64,000 nt of DNA, taken from positions 2,102,001-2,166,000 of the forward strand of contig NC_013132.1 in assembly GCF_000024005.1 (NCBI RefSeq), given 5' to 3'. This DNA is from Chitinophaga pinensis DSM 2588 (GTDB lineage Bacteria; Bacteroidota; Bacteroidia; Chitinophagales; Chitinophagaceae). Numbering within the stretch: the first letter of the stretch is position 1; each line of letters begins with the position of its first letter. The position numbers were made by a program, and so were the translations under genes. A model generated the notes under the pieces. That model made no database searches and was not told the DNA's origin. It saw only the letters and a program-made list of their open reading frames with translations. This document shows, piece by piece, positions 26,748-35,945 of this stretch.

Positions 26748-28808
26748 ATGGCTAAAACATATTCAATTTTTGGCGCCGGAGCAGCAGGACTTTATACTGC
26801 CTGGCGATTGCTGAACGGTAAAGTCAGAGATACCGGTGCAAAGGCAAAACAGCTGACTGCCGGCGATACACTGGACCTCATTGATTTCGGGCATTATGCC
26901 TTCAATGACAAAAATAAAGGTACGCGTGAACCAGGTGCACGTGTATGTACATGGCATTATAAAAACGATCCGGATAATTCTTACCTGGAAGTAGGTGGGA
27001 TGCGTTATTCCTACTGGAATGGGGATAATGACGGCAAAGCCGGTGGACACCGCCTGGTAACCACCGTCATCAAAAAACTCGGTCTGGATAAATACGCCGT
27101 ACCTTTTAATGAATCCACCAATCCGCTGTATTATCTGCGTACAAAGAATATGTACCTGAACCAGATCTCTTCGAATAATCCTGCCCCTTATAATGTAGAT
27201 AACTACGGTGCTGCAGCGTCTCCAGATACCGGTTTTAACATCGTGGAAAACCTGGCGGTGACTGCTCATTCTGGTCCGCAGACAAGAGCCGAATGGTGTA
27301 ACTTCTACGCCAACGGTGTGATCAAGGTCAATATGCCGGACGGATCCGCCTTCAAAAAAGGGGATAAATTAAGCGATATCGGTTACTGGAACCTGATGTT
27401 TGATCAATTGGGAACGGAGGGCTTCAATTACACTTCAGACGGTAACGGATATAGCTCTAACGTAATCAACTGGAACTCAGCGGTCGCATTCCAGGCAAAC
27501 AATGAATTTACACCGGGCACGGAGTACAAGACATTGACAAAGGGCTATTCTTACATGTTTACCGCCCTGTTTAACGCCATCGAAGACCTGGCGAAGGAGA
27601 AGGGTGTAATACTGAATTATAAGCATAATACGCGCCTGCATTCCATTTTGCAGGTGGGCGACAAGATCAGATATACGACGGCTTCCCGCGAGAACCCCAA
27701 CAAGAAGAACGGCGTCTTTGAGACAGATGCTGCCTGGATGGCCATGTCCCGTGCGCCGATCGAAAAAGTAGCGCAGGCTACGCGTTACGAAGATCTGGAG
27801 GGTGCAGTCGATGTACTGAATACCTCCAAAGTACAGCTCTATCTGGAATCGGCTATTTTACAGCCATCCTACAAAATAGGTATGTTCTTCCATGAGCCAT
27901 GGTGGGCAGATAATGCAAAGACCCCGCCGACCTATCCTGCACAGATCAATGGTTATGAAATCACTCAGGATGTGATCGAGCAACTGAGAAAAGCAGGTTT
28001 TCCGGAGCAATATCTGACGGATATTAAAAAGAACACCGACATCTTTGAAACGCCATTTGCATCTACTGATACCTTTGTGAAGGCAGTGGAACTGGCGGTG
28101 AATCAAAGACTGACAGTAGAGCAGGAAAAGCAATTACTGCTGGCTGCACATCGCAATACGATCGGACCAAGCGTAACAGATATGCCGATTCGCCAGGTTG
28201 TTTATTTCGGGGATAATGCCCTGAATAAAGAGGCGAAAAAAGTGTATGGTTTGCTGGCCGCTTATGATGATGAAACATATGCCAGCTTCTGGAAAGGGAT
28301 GGAACTGGGACCGAACCAACCGCGTCTCAGACCTACTTCTGAGGACTTCCAGACACTGGACGGACCGAGGGAACCATCCAAAGCAATGATCAAAATGCTG
28401 CGTACGCAACTTGCAGCCGTGCATTTTGGTCCGCAGTCAGACTATACTTTTGTTCCTGAGCCATTGGAAACAAGGTTCATGGACTGGTCCTTACCGCCTT
28501 TCAATGCCGGCTATCATGCCTGGGCAGCGCACTATGATGTATGCGATGTACAACAGAAGATCCGTAAGCCATCGTCACTCAATCCGGGGCAGGACGCAAA
28601 TATCTTCATCGTAGGAGAAGCGTATTCCAATGACCAGGCCTGGGTAGAAGGTGCTTATTGTACAGCGGAATCCGTACTGAATGACTTCTTCGGAATAGAA
28701 CCACTGATCGATGATGCGGAATATCCGTTCATCTGTCCATATGTACAACCAGAAAAAGAGAAGGAGAAGAAAAGTAATAAAAACGTGGAGGCAGCTGAGA
28801 TTGTCTAA
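26748..28808 (+). CDS. Flavin-dependent amine/L-amino-acid oxidase family protein
   Basis: 686 residues. N-terminal dinucleotide-binding site FGAGAAGLYTAWRLL without a signal peptide; EVGGMRYSYWNGD corresponds to the GGMR flavin-binding block of monoamine and L-amino-acid oxidases; the C-terminal IVGEAYSNDQAWVEGAY is the second FAD-contact motif. It is longer than typical oxidases (about 450-550 residues) because of a middle insertion (about 390-560). Forms an operon with the 2-oxoacid decarboxylase 39 nt upstream. The natural substrate, and whether it is an oxidase or a monooxygenase, cannot be decided from sequence. The charged tail EKEKEKKSNKN is unusual. Confidence 0.88.
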   Translation: MAKTYSIFGAGAAGLYTAWRLLNGKVRDTGAKAKQLTAGDTLDLIDFGHYAFNDKNKGTREPGARVCTWHYKNDPDNSYLEVGGMRYSYWNGDNDGKAGGHRLVTTVIKKLGLDKYAVPFNESTNPLYYLRTKNMYLNQISSNNPAPYNVDNYGAAASPDTGFNIVENLAVTAHSGPQTRAEWCNFYANGVIKVNMPDGSAFKKGDKLSDIGYWNLMFDQLGTEGFNYTSDGNGYSSNVINWNSAVAFQANNEFTPGTEYKTLTKGYSYMFTALFNAIEDLAKEKGVILNYKHNTRLHSILQVGDKIRYTTASRENPNKKNGVFETDAAWMAMSRAPIEKVAQATRYEDLEGAVDVLNTSKVQLYLESAILQPSYKIGMFFHEPWWADNAKTPPTYPAQINGYEITQDVIEQLRKAGFPEQYLTDIKKNTDIFETPFASTDTFVKAVELAVNQRLTVEQEKQLLLAAHRNTIGPSVTDMPIRQVVYFGDNALNKEAKKVYGLLAAYDDETYASFWKGMELGPNQPRLRPTSEDFQTLDGPREPSKAMIKMLRTQLAAVHFGPQSDYTFVPEPLETRFMDWSLPPFNAGYHAWAAHYDVCDVQQKIRKPSSLNPGQDANIFIVGEAYSNDQAWVEGAYCTAESVLNDFFGIEPLIDDAEYPFICPYVQPEKEKEKKSNKNVEAAEIV

Positions 28809-28856
28809 GCCGTCTTGCATCCTATAAAAGGCGCCGCTTCCATGGGTATTAAAAAG

Positions 28857-28895
28857 AACAGGTGTTGTATCATTTTTATTGATACAACACCTGTT
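28857..28895. terminator. Bidirectional terminator, 16-bp perfect stem
   Basis: AACAGGTGTTGTATCA (28857-28872) and its exact reverse complement (28880-28895) with a T-rich 7-nt loop, between the convergent oxidase gene and the gene at 28912. Confidence 0.85.
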
Positions 28896-28911
28896 GCTAT
28901 TTGAGCAGGTC

Positions 28912-29511
28912 TTATTTCGGAGCGACTACGCTTTTCGCGTCTGCCAGTTTTAGTGAGAATCGTGTAATAGAATCATTAATCCCTACATATTTCTCCTTCA
29001 GGAATTCCTTTCTTCTACGGTCAAGATTGTCCATAGTCAGAGAATCCGTGATGGTAGTCAGACTTTCCTTATACCGGTTGAATCTTTCATGTTGTACCGG
29101 ATTGTGTTCTCCGTCAATGTACTTCTGTAAGGTATCCAGGTAGCTGTTTTGCCTGGTTTTTACTTCGCCGGCCAGCGGACTATCCATATTCCGGGAAAGA
29201 CTGTCAGACAGCAGTTTAGCTTTCTGGGCAGCAGTCAGGATATTCACCACCGTATCTTTACTCTTGATCAGGGCTGCCTGATCGGAGATCACGTTATTTT
29301 TATAAGAAGTCGTCATGAAGGTAAAAACGCCGACGGTCACTGTCATGATAAAACAAACCAGCATATAGCGGTTGATCATCTTGATGATATTGGGATTAAC
29401 GTTGGGTAGGGGCACCAGACTACTGATCAGTTTATATGCCAGATACATCAACAAAAAGCCAAATCCGGACAGGCCGGTTCCTAATATCTGTACGATATCT
29501 AAATTATCCAT
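28912..29511 (-). CDS. Two-TM membrane protein of unknown function
   Basis: 199 residues from the ATG at 29511 (the 7-codon longer form starts with TTG). Two hydrophobic segments (about 8-30, and about 47-67 containing YMLVCFIMTVTVGVFTF) are followed by a charged, probably coiled-coil region of about 130 residues. No family recognised. A well-formed promoter lies upstream. The tail faces the periplasm or cytoplasm depending on topology, which I cannot decide. Convergent with the oxidase operon. Confidence 0.7.
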   Translation of the reverse strand: MDNLDIVQILGTGLSGFGFLLMYLAYKLISSLVPLPNVNPNIIKMINRYMLVCFIMTVTVGVFTFMTTSYKNNVISDQAALIKSKDTVVNILTAAQKAKLLSDSLSRNMDSPLAGEVKTRQNSYLDTLQKYIDGEHNPVQHERFNRYKESLTTITDSLTMDNLDRRRKEFLKEKYVGINDSITRFSLKLADAKSVVAPK

Positions 29512-29540
29512 TGGTATAGGTTTGAAATTCAATCTCAGGT

Positions 29541-29572
29541 CAAATATAGAATATTTCGAATGTATTATTCAA
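29541..29572 (-). promoter_or_regulatory. Bacteroidota-type promoter (TTG-N21-TATATTTG)
   Basis: On the minus strand a TTG -33 element (29570-29572) and a TATATTTG -7 element (29541-29548) are 21 nt apart, close to the TTTG/TAnnTTTG consensus. It would transcribe the gene at 28912 with a leader of about 25 nt. Confidence 0.6.
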
Positions 29573-29604
29573 TAGCCTGTTAGGAATGAGTATAAAAAGA
29601 AACA

Positions 29605-29618
29605 GCCCGAAAACGGGC
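29605..29618 (-). terminator. Short terminator hairpin
   Basis: GCCCG-TTTT-CGGGC on the minus strand, followed by GTTTCTTTTTATAC, 31 nt after the stop of the lipoprotein gene at 29650. Confidence 0.7.
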
Positions 29619-29649
29619 CGTAACTTGTTTTTTCTCATTTATTACCGTC

Positions 29650-31155
29650 CTACTTTTTCTGTTTATCAATTTTCTGAATGATCTTTTTTCCAGGATAGCT
29701 GGCGTTGAACATCGAAAACGTATAGTCGGCCGCAAACTTCGGATTGGTATCACTTGGAATAGGCGCAATCTGTGTGAACCGGTGGCAGCCGGTACAGGTT
29801 TGCGACTGAATGTAAGTTTCCATCGTAGTGTTTGCGACTGGCTGGTCTTTCGGAGACGGCGCCATACCGAGCGGATGTAAAGGCTGTATCTGCGGCTTTT
29901 CCGGGATACTTGGCGGTGGCGTTTTGGTCGACCATAGTACATTGACCAGGTGGTAATGTGACCATATAGACCCTGCATAGTTTTTGTCGATATACGCATG
30001 CAGTTTTTTATTCACCAGCTTCGCCAATGTATCTATCGGGAACTGTCTTTTTACCTGAATAGGAACAGGACCCATGCCACGGCAGAGATAGTAGGGCGGC
30101 GCCTGGTTAGGCAATGATGAGAAGGTAACAGTGGTATCTTTATTATTACAGCCGCTGGTCACTTTGACGGTGGGCGGCTTGTAATCAGGACTATAGAAAT
30201 TGTACGCAATGGAAGTCGTATCCGCCTGATTCATATCCGGCGCATTCGCTTCATGTTCAAAAGTTGTCCACACCCATTGTGGCTGAGAAGTGGTTTTCTG
30301 GAGAATATGTAATCCGACAAGTGCTACAAGTGCATAACGGTAAGTGCCTGTTTTAATATCTTCTACAACTGCTTTGGATAATTTATAGGTTTTCCACTTA
30401 GGATTATCCGGATCAGTCACTTCCAGCCAGGCAGATTTTACTTCTACTGCACCGGTAGGGCCGTTATAGGCGCCGGACGGGAATACGATAGGTACGCCTT
30501 TATTCACCGCTTCATGTTGCTTATAAGCATCGTAGAATTTATTGTTTACAATATAGTTATACTCATCCTGGTTGAAATGAATGGCGTACCATACATTCGT
30601 TCCGTTCTGTGCACCCAGCCAGGCAGGGCTGAACTGAGGCTGTGCTTCTTCCGTATTCATACTATCCAGGAACATCGGTAAACCATCAAATTTACTGGTC
30701 ATACTCAGCAGGAGCGTAGCTTCCTTCATACGTTCGTCCTTAGCCAGTGCGTCTTTCGGCAGATTTAAGTGTTCCCTTAGCTGTGTCCAGGGGCGGGGAG
30801 CAGCACCATCAGACGGATATAACTCTTCTGAAGTGATATAGTTCTCCCATTGTACCGGAGCAGTACTGCCAGGTTGACCGAAAAAGTCGCCTTGTGTAGG
30901 CCAGTTTAATGTGACGAATTCCCACCAGCCGAAACAATTGGCATTTACCTGGTTAGTAAACAATCCCGCAGGAAGATCTCCGGGAACATTGTTATTGAAC
31001 GGAATACTTACGCTGTCGCTGCATCGGCAGGAGCCGGCATCATCAGCTTGCGCTGTTGGCGTTTTCTTTTCAGTGTTGTTTGCGCAGGAGAAATAAATAA
31101 CCGCTGTAACGGGCAAAATCAGCAGCCATATCTTTCTATTGAATATGTACTTCAT
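29650..31155 (-). CDS. Lipoprotein with one c-type haem motif
   Basis: 501 residues from the ATG at 31155, chosen because it gives a clean lipoprotein signal with lipobox YFSC; a longer frame from 31209 adds 18 residues without signal features. A single CxxCH haem motif (CTGCH, residues about 454-458) lies near the C terminus, with a possible distal ligand in YTFSMFNASYPG. The rest has no family I recognise. Probably an envelope redox lipoprotein. A Crp/Fnr regulator is transcribed divergently across a 415-bp gap, which could reflect respiratory control (inference). Confidence 0.8.
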   Translation of the reverse strand: MKYIFNRKIWLLILPVTAVIYFSCANNTEKKTPTAQADDAGSCRCSDSVSIPFNNNVPGDLPAGLFTNQVNANCFGWWEFVTLNWPTQGDFFGQPGSTAPVQWENYITSEELYPSDGAAPRPWTQLREHLNLPKDALAKDERMKEATLLLSMTSKFDGLPMFLDSMNTEEAQPQFSPAWLGAQNGTNVWYAIHFNQDEYNYIVNNKFYDAYKQHEAVNKGVPIVFPSGAYNGPTGAVEVKSAWLEVTDPDNPKWKTYKLSKAVVEDIKTGTYRYALVALVGLHILQKTTSQPQWVWTTFEHEANAPDMNQADTTSIAYNFYSPDYKPPTVKVTSGCNNKDTTVTFSSLPNQAPPYYLCRGMGPVPIQVKRQFPIDTLAKLVNKKLHAYIDKNYAGSIWSHYHLVNVLWSTKTPPPSIPEKPQIQPLHPLGMAPSPKDQPVANTTMETYIQSQTCTGCHRFTQIAPIPSDTNPKFAADYTFSMFNASYPGKKIIQKIDKQKK

Positions 31156-31570
31156 TTTACTATGTGGATTTGGGTGTGATGTTGTGGAAAAATGAGACAA
31201 TAGTTTCACCGGCAGGCATCACTCCTGCATATGAGTTGTTGTGATATGACATGTCAGTACACTACGCTGGACTATTGTCGCGTGGATTTCAGATAAGGCT
31301 TACACTAAATATTAAGGATTTCAATTTTTGAATTGGTTGATGTAATAGTTTATGGTCTTCTGAGTCGTTATTTGAGGTGCGGTCTGCAATTAAATATACA
31401 GATAATTCGGACAAGTAAATCAATTTACGGTGCTAAATATTTTACAATGAGATAGTTAGTATTAAGGTGTTTTTTAAATTGTTGAGAAGATTATATATGT
31501 AGCCTTGTTTTCCGCGAGTGGTTTAACTTAGAGGTATAATCGGACGTTTCGCTGAATTAAATTTATCACT
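31156..31570. other. 415-bp divergent intergenic region
   Basis: AT-rich space between the CxxCH lipoprotein and the Crp/Fnr gene. No gene, strong hairpin or canonical Fnr/Crp palindrome was found. Confidence 0.5.
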
Positions 31571-32170
31571 ATGAACGAGTTGGAAGTATTGAAGCAACAT
31601 ATCCTAAAACGGATGTTGCTGCCGGAGGATGAACTGAATGCATTTGTCGCAGCCTTTGCGGTAAAACGCATTAAGAAGCGGCAGTTTATTATCCAGCCTG
31701 AATTTACAGCCCGTGTTCGTACATATATTATTCAAGGCGCTTTCCGCTCTTATGTAGTTGGCCCTGATGGAGCTGAACATACGATACAGCTGGCGATAGA
31801 CGACTGGTGGATCAGTGATTACAGCAGTTATATTTTCCAGAAGCCGGCTACAATGTTTGTGGTGGCATTACAGGATAGCATAGTGATGCAGATAGAATAT
31901 GAAACAGAACAGCGTCTGAAACGTGAATATCATAATATTGAAACCTTCTTCCGGATTGCCGCAGAAGGTCTTGCCGCTTATCACCAGCGCAGGATCATAG
32001 CTTCATTGACACGCACTGCGGAAGAAAGATACAATGACTTCATAACTGCTTATCCGGGTATGTTGGAGCGGGTACCACAGTATGCGATCGCTTCTTATCT
32101 GGGAGTGACTACACAGTTTATTTCTAAGATCCGTAATAAAAAAGCGGCTTTCAAACCGTTAAAAAGTTAA
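31571..32170 (+). CDS. Crp/Fnr family transcriptional regulator
   Basis: 199 residues. N-terminal cyclic-nucleotide-binding-type jelly roll (RIKKRQFIIQPEFTARVRTYIIQGAFRSY, then HTIQLAIDDWWISD), a long dimerisation helix, and a C-terminal winged helix (RVPQYAIASYLGVTTQFISKIR). No Fnr-type cysteine cluster and no complete cAMP phosphate-binding cassette, as in many Bacteroidota Crp-like regulators, so the effector is unknown. An SDR oxidoreductase follows 84 nt downstream on the same strand, a common arrangement in which the regulator controls the enzyme. Confidence 0.87.
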   Translation: MNELEVLKQHILKRMLLPEDELNAFVAAFAVKRIKKRQFIIQPEFTARVRTYIIQGAFRSYVVGPDGAEHTIQLAIDDWWISDYSSYIFQKPATMFVVALQDSIVMQIEYETEQRLKREYHNIETFFRIAAEGLAAYHQRRIIASLTRTAEERYNDFITAYPGMLERVPQYAIASYLGVTTQFISKIRNKKAAFKPLKS

Positions 32171-32253
32171 TCTAGGTTCATTGTTTTTTTTAATCTGCTT
32201 GATTTTTACACTGTTATTTCTGTGGGAGCTTTGTGGCAACAAAACAAAGAGAT

Positions 32254-33006
32254 ATGTCACAGAAATTAAAGAATAAGGTAGCGGTAATTACCGGAGGAAA
32301 CAGCGGCATCGGTCTGGGTACAGCAAAGTTATTTGCACTGGAGGGCGCTAAAGTAGTGATCACAGGCCGTGATACGGAAACGATCAGCAGTGCAGTAGCT
32401 GAAATAGGAAATGACGCAACAGGTTTTGTTAGCGACGTTAGTGATATGAGCAGTTTCGCCCCACTCTTCCAACAGATAGGTGCTACACAGGGGAAAATAG
32501 ATGTATTGGTAGTAAATGCAGGTACGATGCTGACAGCGCCAATAGCTGAGATGACAGAAGAGATATTCGACAAAGTAACGGATATCAATTATAAAGGGGC
32601 ATTCTTCACCATAAAACATGCCTTGCCATATATGAATGAGGGCGCTTCTATTGTTATTACCACGTCTACGGTATCTGATAAAGCCTTCGTAGAAGGTAGC
32701 GCATATGTCGCTTCCAAAGCTGCAAAAAGAGCGCTGGTGAGAGTATTGGCAGCGGAACTGGCTGCCCGGAAAATAAGGGTGAATGCATTAGCGCCGGGAT
32801 TTATCGACACGCCTTTTTTAGCCAAGTCTGGTTATACCCAGGAGTATGCAAATTCGGTACGCGGCTTTTTTGAAGGTGCAGTAGCGATGAAACGGGCTGG
32901 TACTGTAGAAGAAATGGCCAAAGGATTTTTGTTCCTTGCGTCTGATGACTCGTCTTATATGACAGGAGGGGAGTTGCTGATGGATGGTGGTTACAGGGAT
33001 CTGTAA
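32254..33006 (+). CDS. SDR family NAD(P)-dependent oxidoreductase
   Basis: 250 residues from ATG 32254; the 7-codon longer frame starts with GTG and lacks support. Classical short-chain dehydrogenase: cofactor loop TGGNSGIG (about 13-20), VVNAGT, catalytic Ser in TTSTVS and Y151-xxx-K155 in AYVASKAAK. The C-terminal FLFLASDDSSYMTGGELLMDGG is typical. Substrate unknown. Follows the Crp/Fnr regulator and ends at a perfect palindromic terminator. Confidence 0.92.
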   Translation: MSQKLKNKVAVITGGNSGIGLGTAKLFALEGAKVVITGRDTETISSAVAEIGNDATGFVSDVSDMSSFAPLFQQIGATQGKIDVLVVNAGTMLTAPIAEMTEEIFDKVTDINYKGAFFTIKHALPYMNEGASIVITTSTVSDKAFVEGSAYVASKAAKRALVRVLAAELAARKIRVNALAPGFIDTPFLAKSGYTQEYANSVRGFFEGAVAMKRAGTVEEMAKGFLFLASDDSSYMTGGELLMDGGYRDL

Positions 33007-33020
33007 AGGTTACACTACAT

Positions 33021-33058
33021 AAAAAGCAAAGGCAGGAATATTCCTGCCTTTGCTTTTT
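33021..33058. terminator. Perfect 38-nt palindromic terminator
   Basis: 19-nt arm AAAAAGCAAAGGCAGGAAT and its exact reverse complement, with A and T runs at the two ends, 14 nt after the SDR stop. It can also act for the convergent DinB gene. Confidence 0.92.
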
Positions 33059-33168
33059 ATCGTTATTTCTTAGTCATGGCGATCCTGATACCCATCAGGA
33101 TATACACTGTCACTTTTTGAATTCAATACTGAATGCACCGGAGGCTGTTTTGTTGTTGTAAGTGTTAA

Positions 33169-33699
33169 TTAACAAGTGAATAGGCGCATGTCTATCCGTT
33201 CTTTCTGCCGGAAATGATGCCGCATATGCATTTCCATAAATTGTACCCATTCAGCAGCGCTGAAATATAATAGTCCCGGATGCAAGGATTTTCCTGTTGC
33301 ATTTAAAAGCGGTTGATCTTCAGCTGATTTATTCACATCTGCTTGTATCTGTAATAATGCCTGCCGCAGTTCCTCCTTGCTTTGTGGTTGTCTGATGGGG
33401 GTATTGGTAGCCGGTCCTTCGATCTGCATATCCGGAAAACTATTATGCAGGAACATTTGTCTGGCATTCGGGTGCATATCTTCCTTACTGTTATCCACAT
33501 CCGACAAGGCCAGTTTCATTTGTGCTACCTGGTATTGTGTATCATCAATAATATGGATGTACACCTGACCGAGTGACCAGCTGTCTGGCAGGGGTTGCCG
33601 GTGTAACATCTCAAGAGTATAGTCGTCCAGGTAATTCACCCAGGTAGTAATGGTATGATTGAATCGCTCCAGAATCTCAGCAGGATCAAGTCTTTGCAT
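33169..33699 (-). CDS. DinB family protein
   Basis: 176 residues, cytosolic four-helix bundle. SWSLGQVYIHIIDDTQYQ carries the first metal-ligand histidine and FMEMHMRHHFRQKERID the second cluster, the usual DinB/YfiT-like His triad. Family members are thiol-dependent transferases or hydrolases, or of unknown role in Bacteroidota. Monocistronic. The terminator at 33021 lies downstream of it too. Confidence 0.85.
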   Translation of the reverse strand: MQRLDPAEILERFNHTITTWVNYLDDYTLEMLHRQPLPDSWSLGQVYIHIIDDTQYQVAQMKLALSDVDNSKEDMHPNARQMFLHNSFPDMQIEGPATNTPIRQPQSKEELRQALLQIQADVNKSAEDQPLLNATGKSLHPGLLYFSAAEWVQFMEMHMRHHFRQKERIDMRLFTC

Positions 33700-33805
33700 A
33701 ATGTGGATTTTTTTAATGGCTTAAATCATCCCGAATTTATATATTTATCCCTCCATAAACTCTATTGTAAGCCTCATTTTTTGAAATTCTAATTTAAGAT
33801 ATCTT

Positions 33806-34468
33806 ATGGGACTAGACTGGCGTCCGTTGGGTAAACCCAAACCTGCATGTAAAGAGAGGTTTGATCAGCTTTTTCGTATACTCAATGGATCGGAACCTAT
33901 ACCTGTAATTCCTGGCACAAAGAAGCGATATTCAAGGGAAGCGTTGAAAGAAGAGTGGTTTGCGATACAGATACCTTCCTATGAAACTATCAAAGCGCCC
34001 ATGGTGGGAAGAGATCCGGAAGCAGATGAGTGGGTAAAAGCACAGTACGAGGAAAGTGATAAATCTGACAGCCTGGAATTCTGGTATCAGCATTATAAAG
34101 GATATTATGTGATCGAGCTGGCGAAAGAGACAGACGGGGTGCCTGTATATGTATCTGAGATCCAGGATGAGAATGTGTTCAGGGGGAAATTTTTGACAAC
34201 TTTCTGCAAAGAACTGATAGGGAAAGAATTATATGAGGCTGCCTGGGAAACCCACCTGGCAGATAGTACACTCCAGTATGGCGAACGGCTGCTGGAGGTA
34301 GCTGATCAACTGGCTGCAAAACATGATCTGTTGTATCTGAGAGAGCAGTATCTTCCACCGGATATAGAAGTAGGCTCATTGCCAAGTCAGGTACATATTC
34401 TGTATGCTGCCGCCCGTTGGTTGATCTTTTATGGCAGGAACGGTCATGGATTTGAGGCAGATGAGTGA
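33806..34468 (+). CDS. Conserved-looking cytosolic protein of unknown function
   Basis: 220 residues, no signal peptide or membrane segment, rich in acidic and aromatic residues. Opening MGLDWRPLGKPKPACKERFDQ and the segment LEFWYQHYKGYYVIELAKETDGVPVYV look like a folded domain, but I recognise no family. Codon use matches its neighbours. It is convergent with the methyltransferase gene, whose stop is 11 nt away, and no terminator fits between them. Confidence 0.75.
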   Translation: MGLDWRPLGKPKPACKERFDQLFRILNGSEPIPVIPGTKKRYSREALKEEWFAIQIPSYETIKAPMVGRDPEADEWVKAQYEESDKSDSLEFWYQHYKGYYVIELAKETDGVPVYVSEIQDENVFRGKFLTTFCKELIGKELYEAAWETHLADSTLQYGERLLEVADQLAAKHDLLYLREQYLPPDIEVGSLPSQVHILYAAARWLIFYGRNGHGFEADE

Positions 34469-34479
34469 TCTGTCAGTGG

Positions 34480-35085
34480 TCAGGGAAGACTGAGTTGCGC
34501 TATCCACACGGTAGCATTACCACACTGCGGATCATTTTCCTGATAAGCGATTACCTGGAAATGATGCGCTTCCAATAAGGTCTGGTATTGATCACGGTTG
34601 AGTGAGGCATGGAATAAGTTTTCACCGCCGTTCATACCCCATGCTTCTCCATGTTCTGTGCCGGATGTGAATATCAATATTCCTTTGTCATGTAAATGGT
34701 CCTTAAAGACCTCGAACATAGCTGGTTGGTCTTCTGCAGGCAGATGAAAGAAGCTGTGCCAGGCAATGATGGCGTGGAATTTCCTGTTCAGCCGGAGCGT
34801 CCGCATGTCAGCCTGTATAAATACAGCGGATGGCAGGTTTTGTTTGGCGATTTCCAGTATACGATGACTGCCATCAATACCTGTCACTTGCAGTCCCTGG
34901 CCGATCAGATAATGCATCATCGGTTTACCCGTCCCGCAGCCCAGATCGAGTATATGAGCATCTTTACCTGTGAGTTGAATCAACTTATCCAGGTATGCTT
35001 TCTCCATCAATTCCTGAGGACGGTTGGCCGCAAACCAGTCCGCAATGATGTTGTATATTTTGAAAACATTTTTCTTCTCTTCCAT
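34480..35085 (-). CDS. Class I SAM-dependent methyltransferase
   Basis: 201 residues from the ATG at 35085. This start is preferred over the longer frame (35124) because it avoids overlap with the upstream gene and follows a TACCTTTG element by 4 nt. SAM site DLGCGTGKPMMHYL, then VTGIDGSHRILEIAK (acidic residue for ribose) and FIQADMRTLRL. Small-molecule or protein substrate unknown. Confidence 0.9.
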   Translation of the reverse strand: MEEKKNVFKIYNIIADWFAANRPQELMEKAYLDKLIQLTGKDAHILDLGCGTGKPMMHYLIGQGLQVTGIDGSHRILEIAKQNLPSAVFIQADMRTLRLNRKFHAIIAWHSFFHLPAEDQPAMFEVFKDHLHDKGILIFTSGTEHGEAWGMNGGENLFHASLNRDQYQTLLEAHHFQVIAYQENDPQCGNATVWIAQLSLP

Positions 35086-35089
35086 ATTA

Positions 35090-35097
35090 CAAAGGTA
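35090..35097 (-). promoter_or_regulatory. -7 element TACCTTTG of the methyltransferase gene
   Basis: TAnnTTTG on the minus strand followed by TAAT and the ATG. It predicts transcription starting at or beside the start codon; it lies just before the stop of the gene at 35115. Confidence 0.6.
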
Positions 35098-35114
35098 AAG
35101 CTGTCCTGCCGATA

Positions 35115-35945
35115 TTATCTCCAACCCGAAACCAGTAATCCTTGGGCCGCCTTCTCACTACATCGCTGGTATTTTGCATAAGCCTTCGCAGCACTGCCCC
35201 GTACATTTTCTACGGATTCATTCCTGACATAACTGCTTAATGCATCATGTAAGGTATATGCTTCCGGACACATCAAACCGGTCGTCCATACCAGGGGACG
35301 TGCCCGTGTAGCAACCAGGTGAGGACTGAAATAATCTCTGCTGATACAGGCCAGTATGATGGCATCTCTGCAGATGCTGTCTGTATTCACAAATCGCTCC
35401 TGCAAATTAAAATCCATCAGTCCGTCGTGACCAATGTAAGCCAGTAATCTTGCATTGCCATTGATCCCCAATGTTCTGTCTTTTACCTGTACCGTATCCT
35501 TGATAAGGCCGGCGCAACTGTTGAGAAAATCAACCGTACATTGCCGGATATATCGGCCATCATAAGCATCTGCTACGAGATAGTAAGGTTGTTGCACATG
35601 CCGGAAAATAAGACGTTCCAGGCGCAGACTGTCCATCCTGTATTTCCTGACCAGTGTCCACTCTTTGCTGTTTTTAAAGTAAGTACGGATACCATTGCCG
35701 CAGCCCCAGTACAGGTTCTTATCCGGGTCCTGGCCATTCCCTATTGCTTTAGGTACGGGAACAATGCCCTGGTTGTCATTGTCGCAGAGGGCGACGAAGA
35801 CATGGATGTATTGATAAGATGCATCAAAAGCAGCATTGCGGACAGGAAGGGTGTCCGTAGACCGGGTGACGGCTGTGATGGGTTGCGGGGAAGTGCCTGA
35901 CTGACAGGCGGCTACCAGCAGGGAAAACAATAGTAATCTGTTCAA
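35115..35945 (-). CDS. Lipoprotein with a possible clan CD (caspase-like) His/Cys pair
   Basis: 276 residues. Start is a TTG, the only position that yields the lipoprotein signal (lipobox VAAC). The order of beta-strand-like blocks resembles a caspase fold: YQYIHVFVALCD; a helix; RLLAYIGHDGLMDF with H173; then AIILACISRDYF with C200, and WTTGLMCPEAYT. A hydrophobic block ending in H(x)G and a later block ending in A-C is the clan CD pattern, but the H-to-C spacing (27) is short, so this is a suggestion only. I believe similar proteins are found as uncharacterised families in Bacteroidota. Confidence 0.72.
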   Translation of the reverse strand: MNRLLLFSLLVAACQSGTSPQPITAVTRSTDTLPVRNAAFDASYQYIHVFVALCDNDNQGIVPVPKAIGNGQDPDKNLYWGCGNGIRTYFKNSKEWTLVRKYRMDSLRLERLIFRHVQQPYYLVADAYDGRYIRQCTVDFLNSCAGLIKDTVQVKDRTLGINGNARLLAYIGHDGLMDFNLQERFVNTDSICRDAIILACISRDYFSPHLVATRARPLVWTTGLMCPEAYTLHDALSSYVRNESVENVRGSAAKAYAKYQRCSEKAAQGLLVSGWR

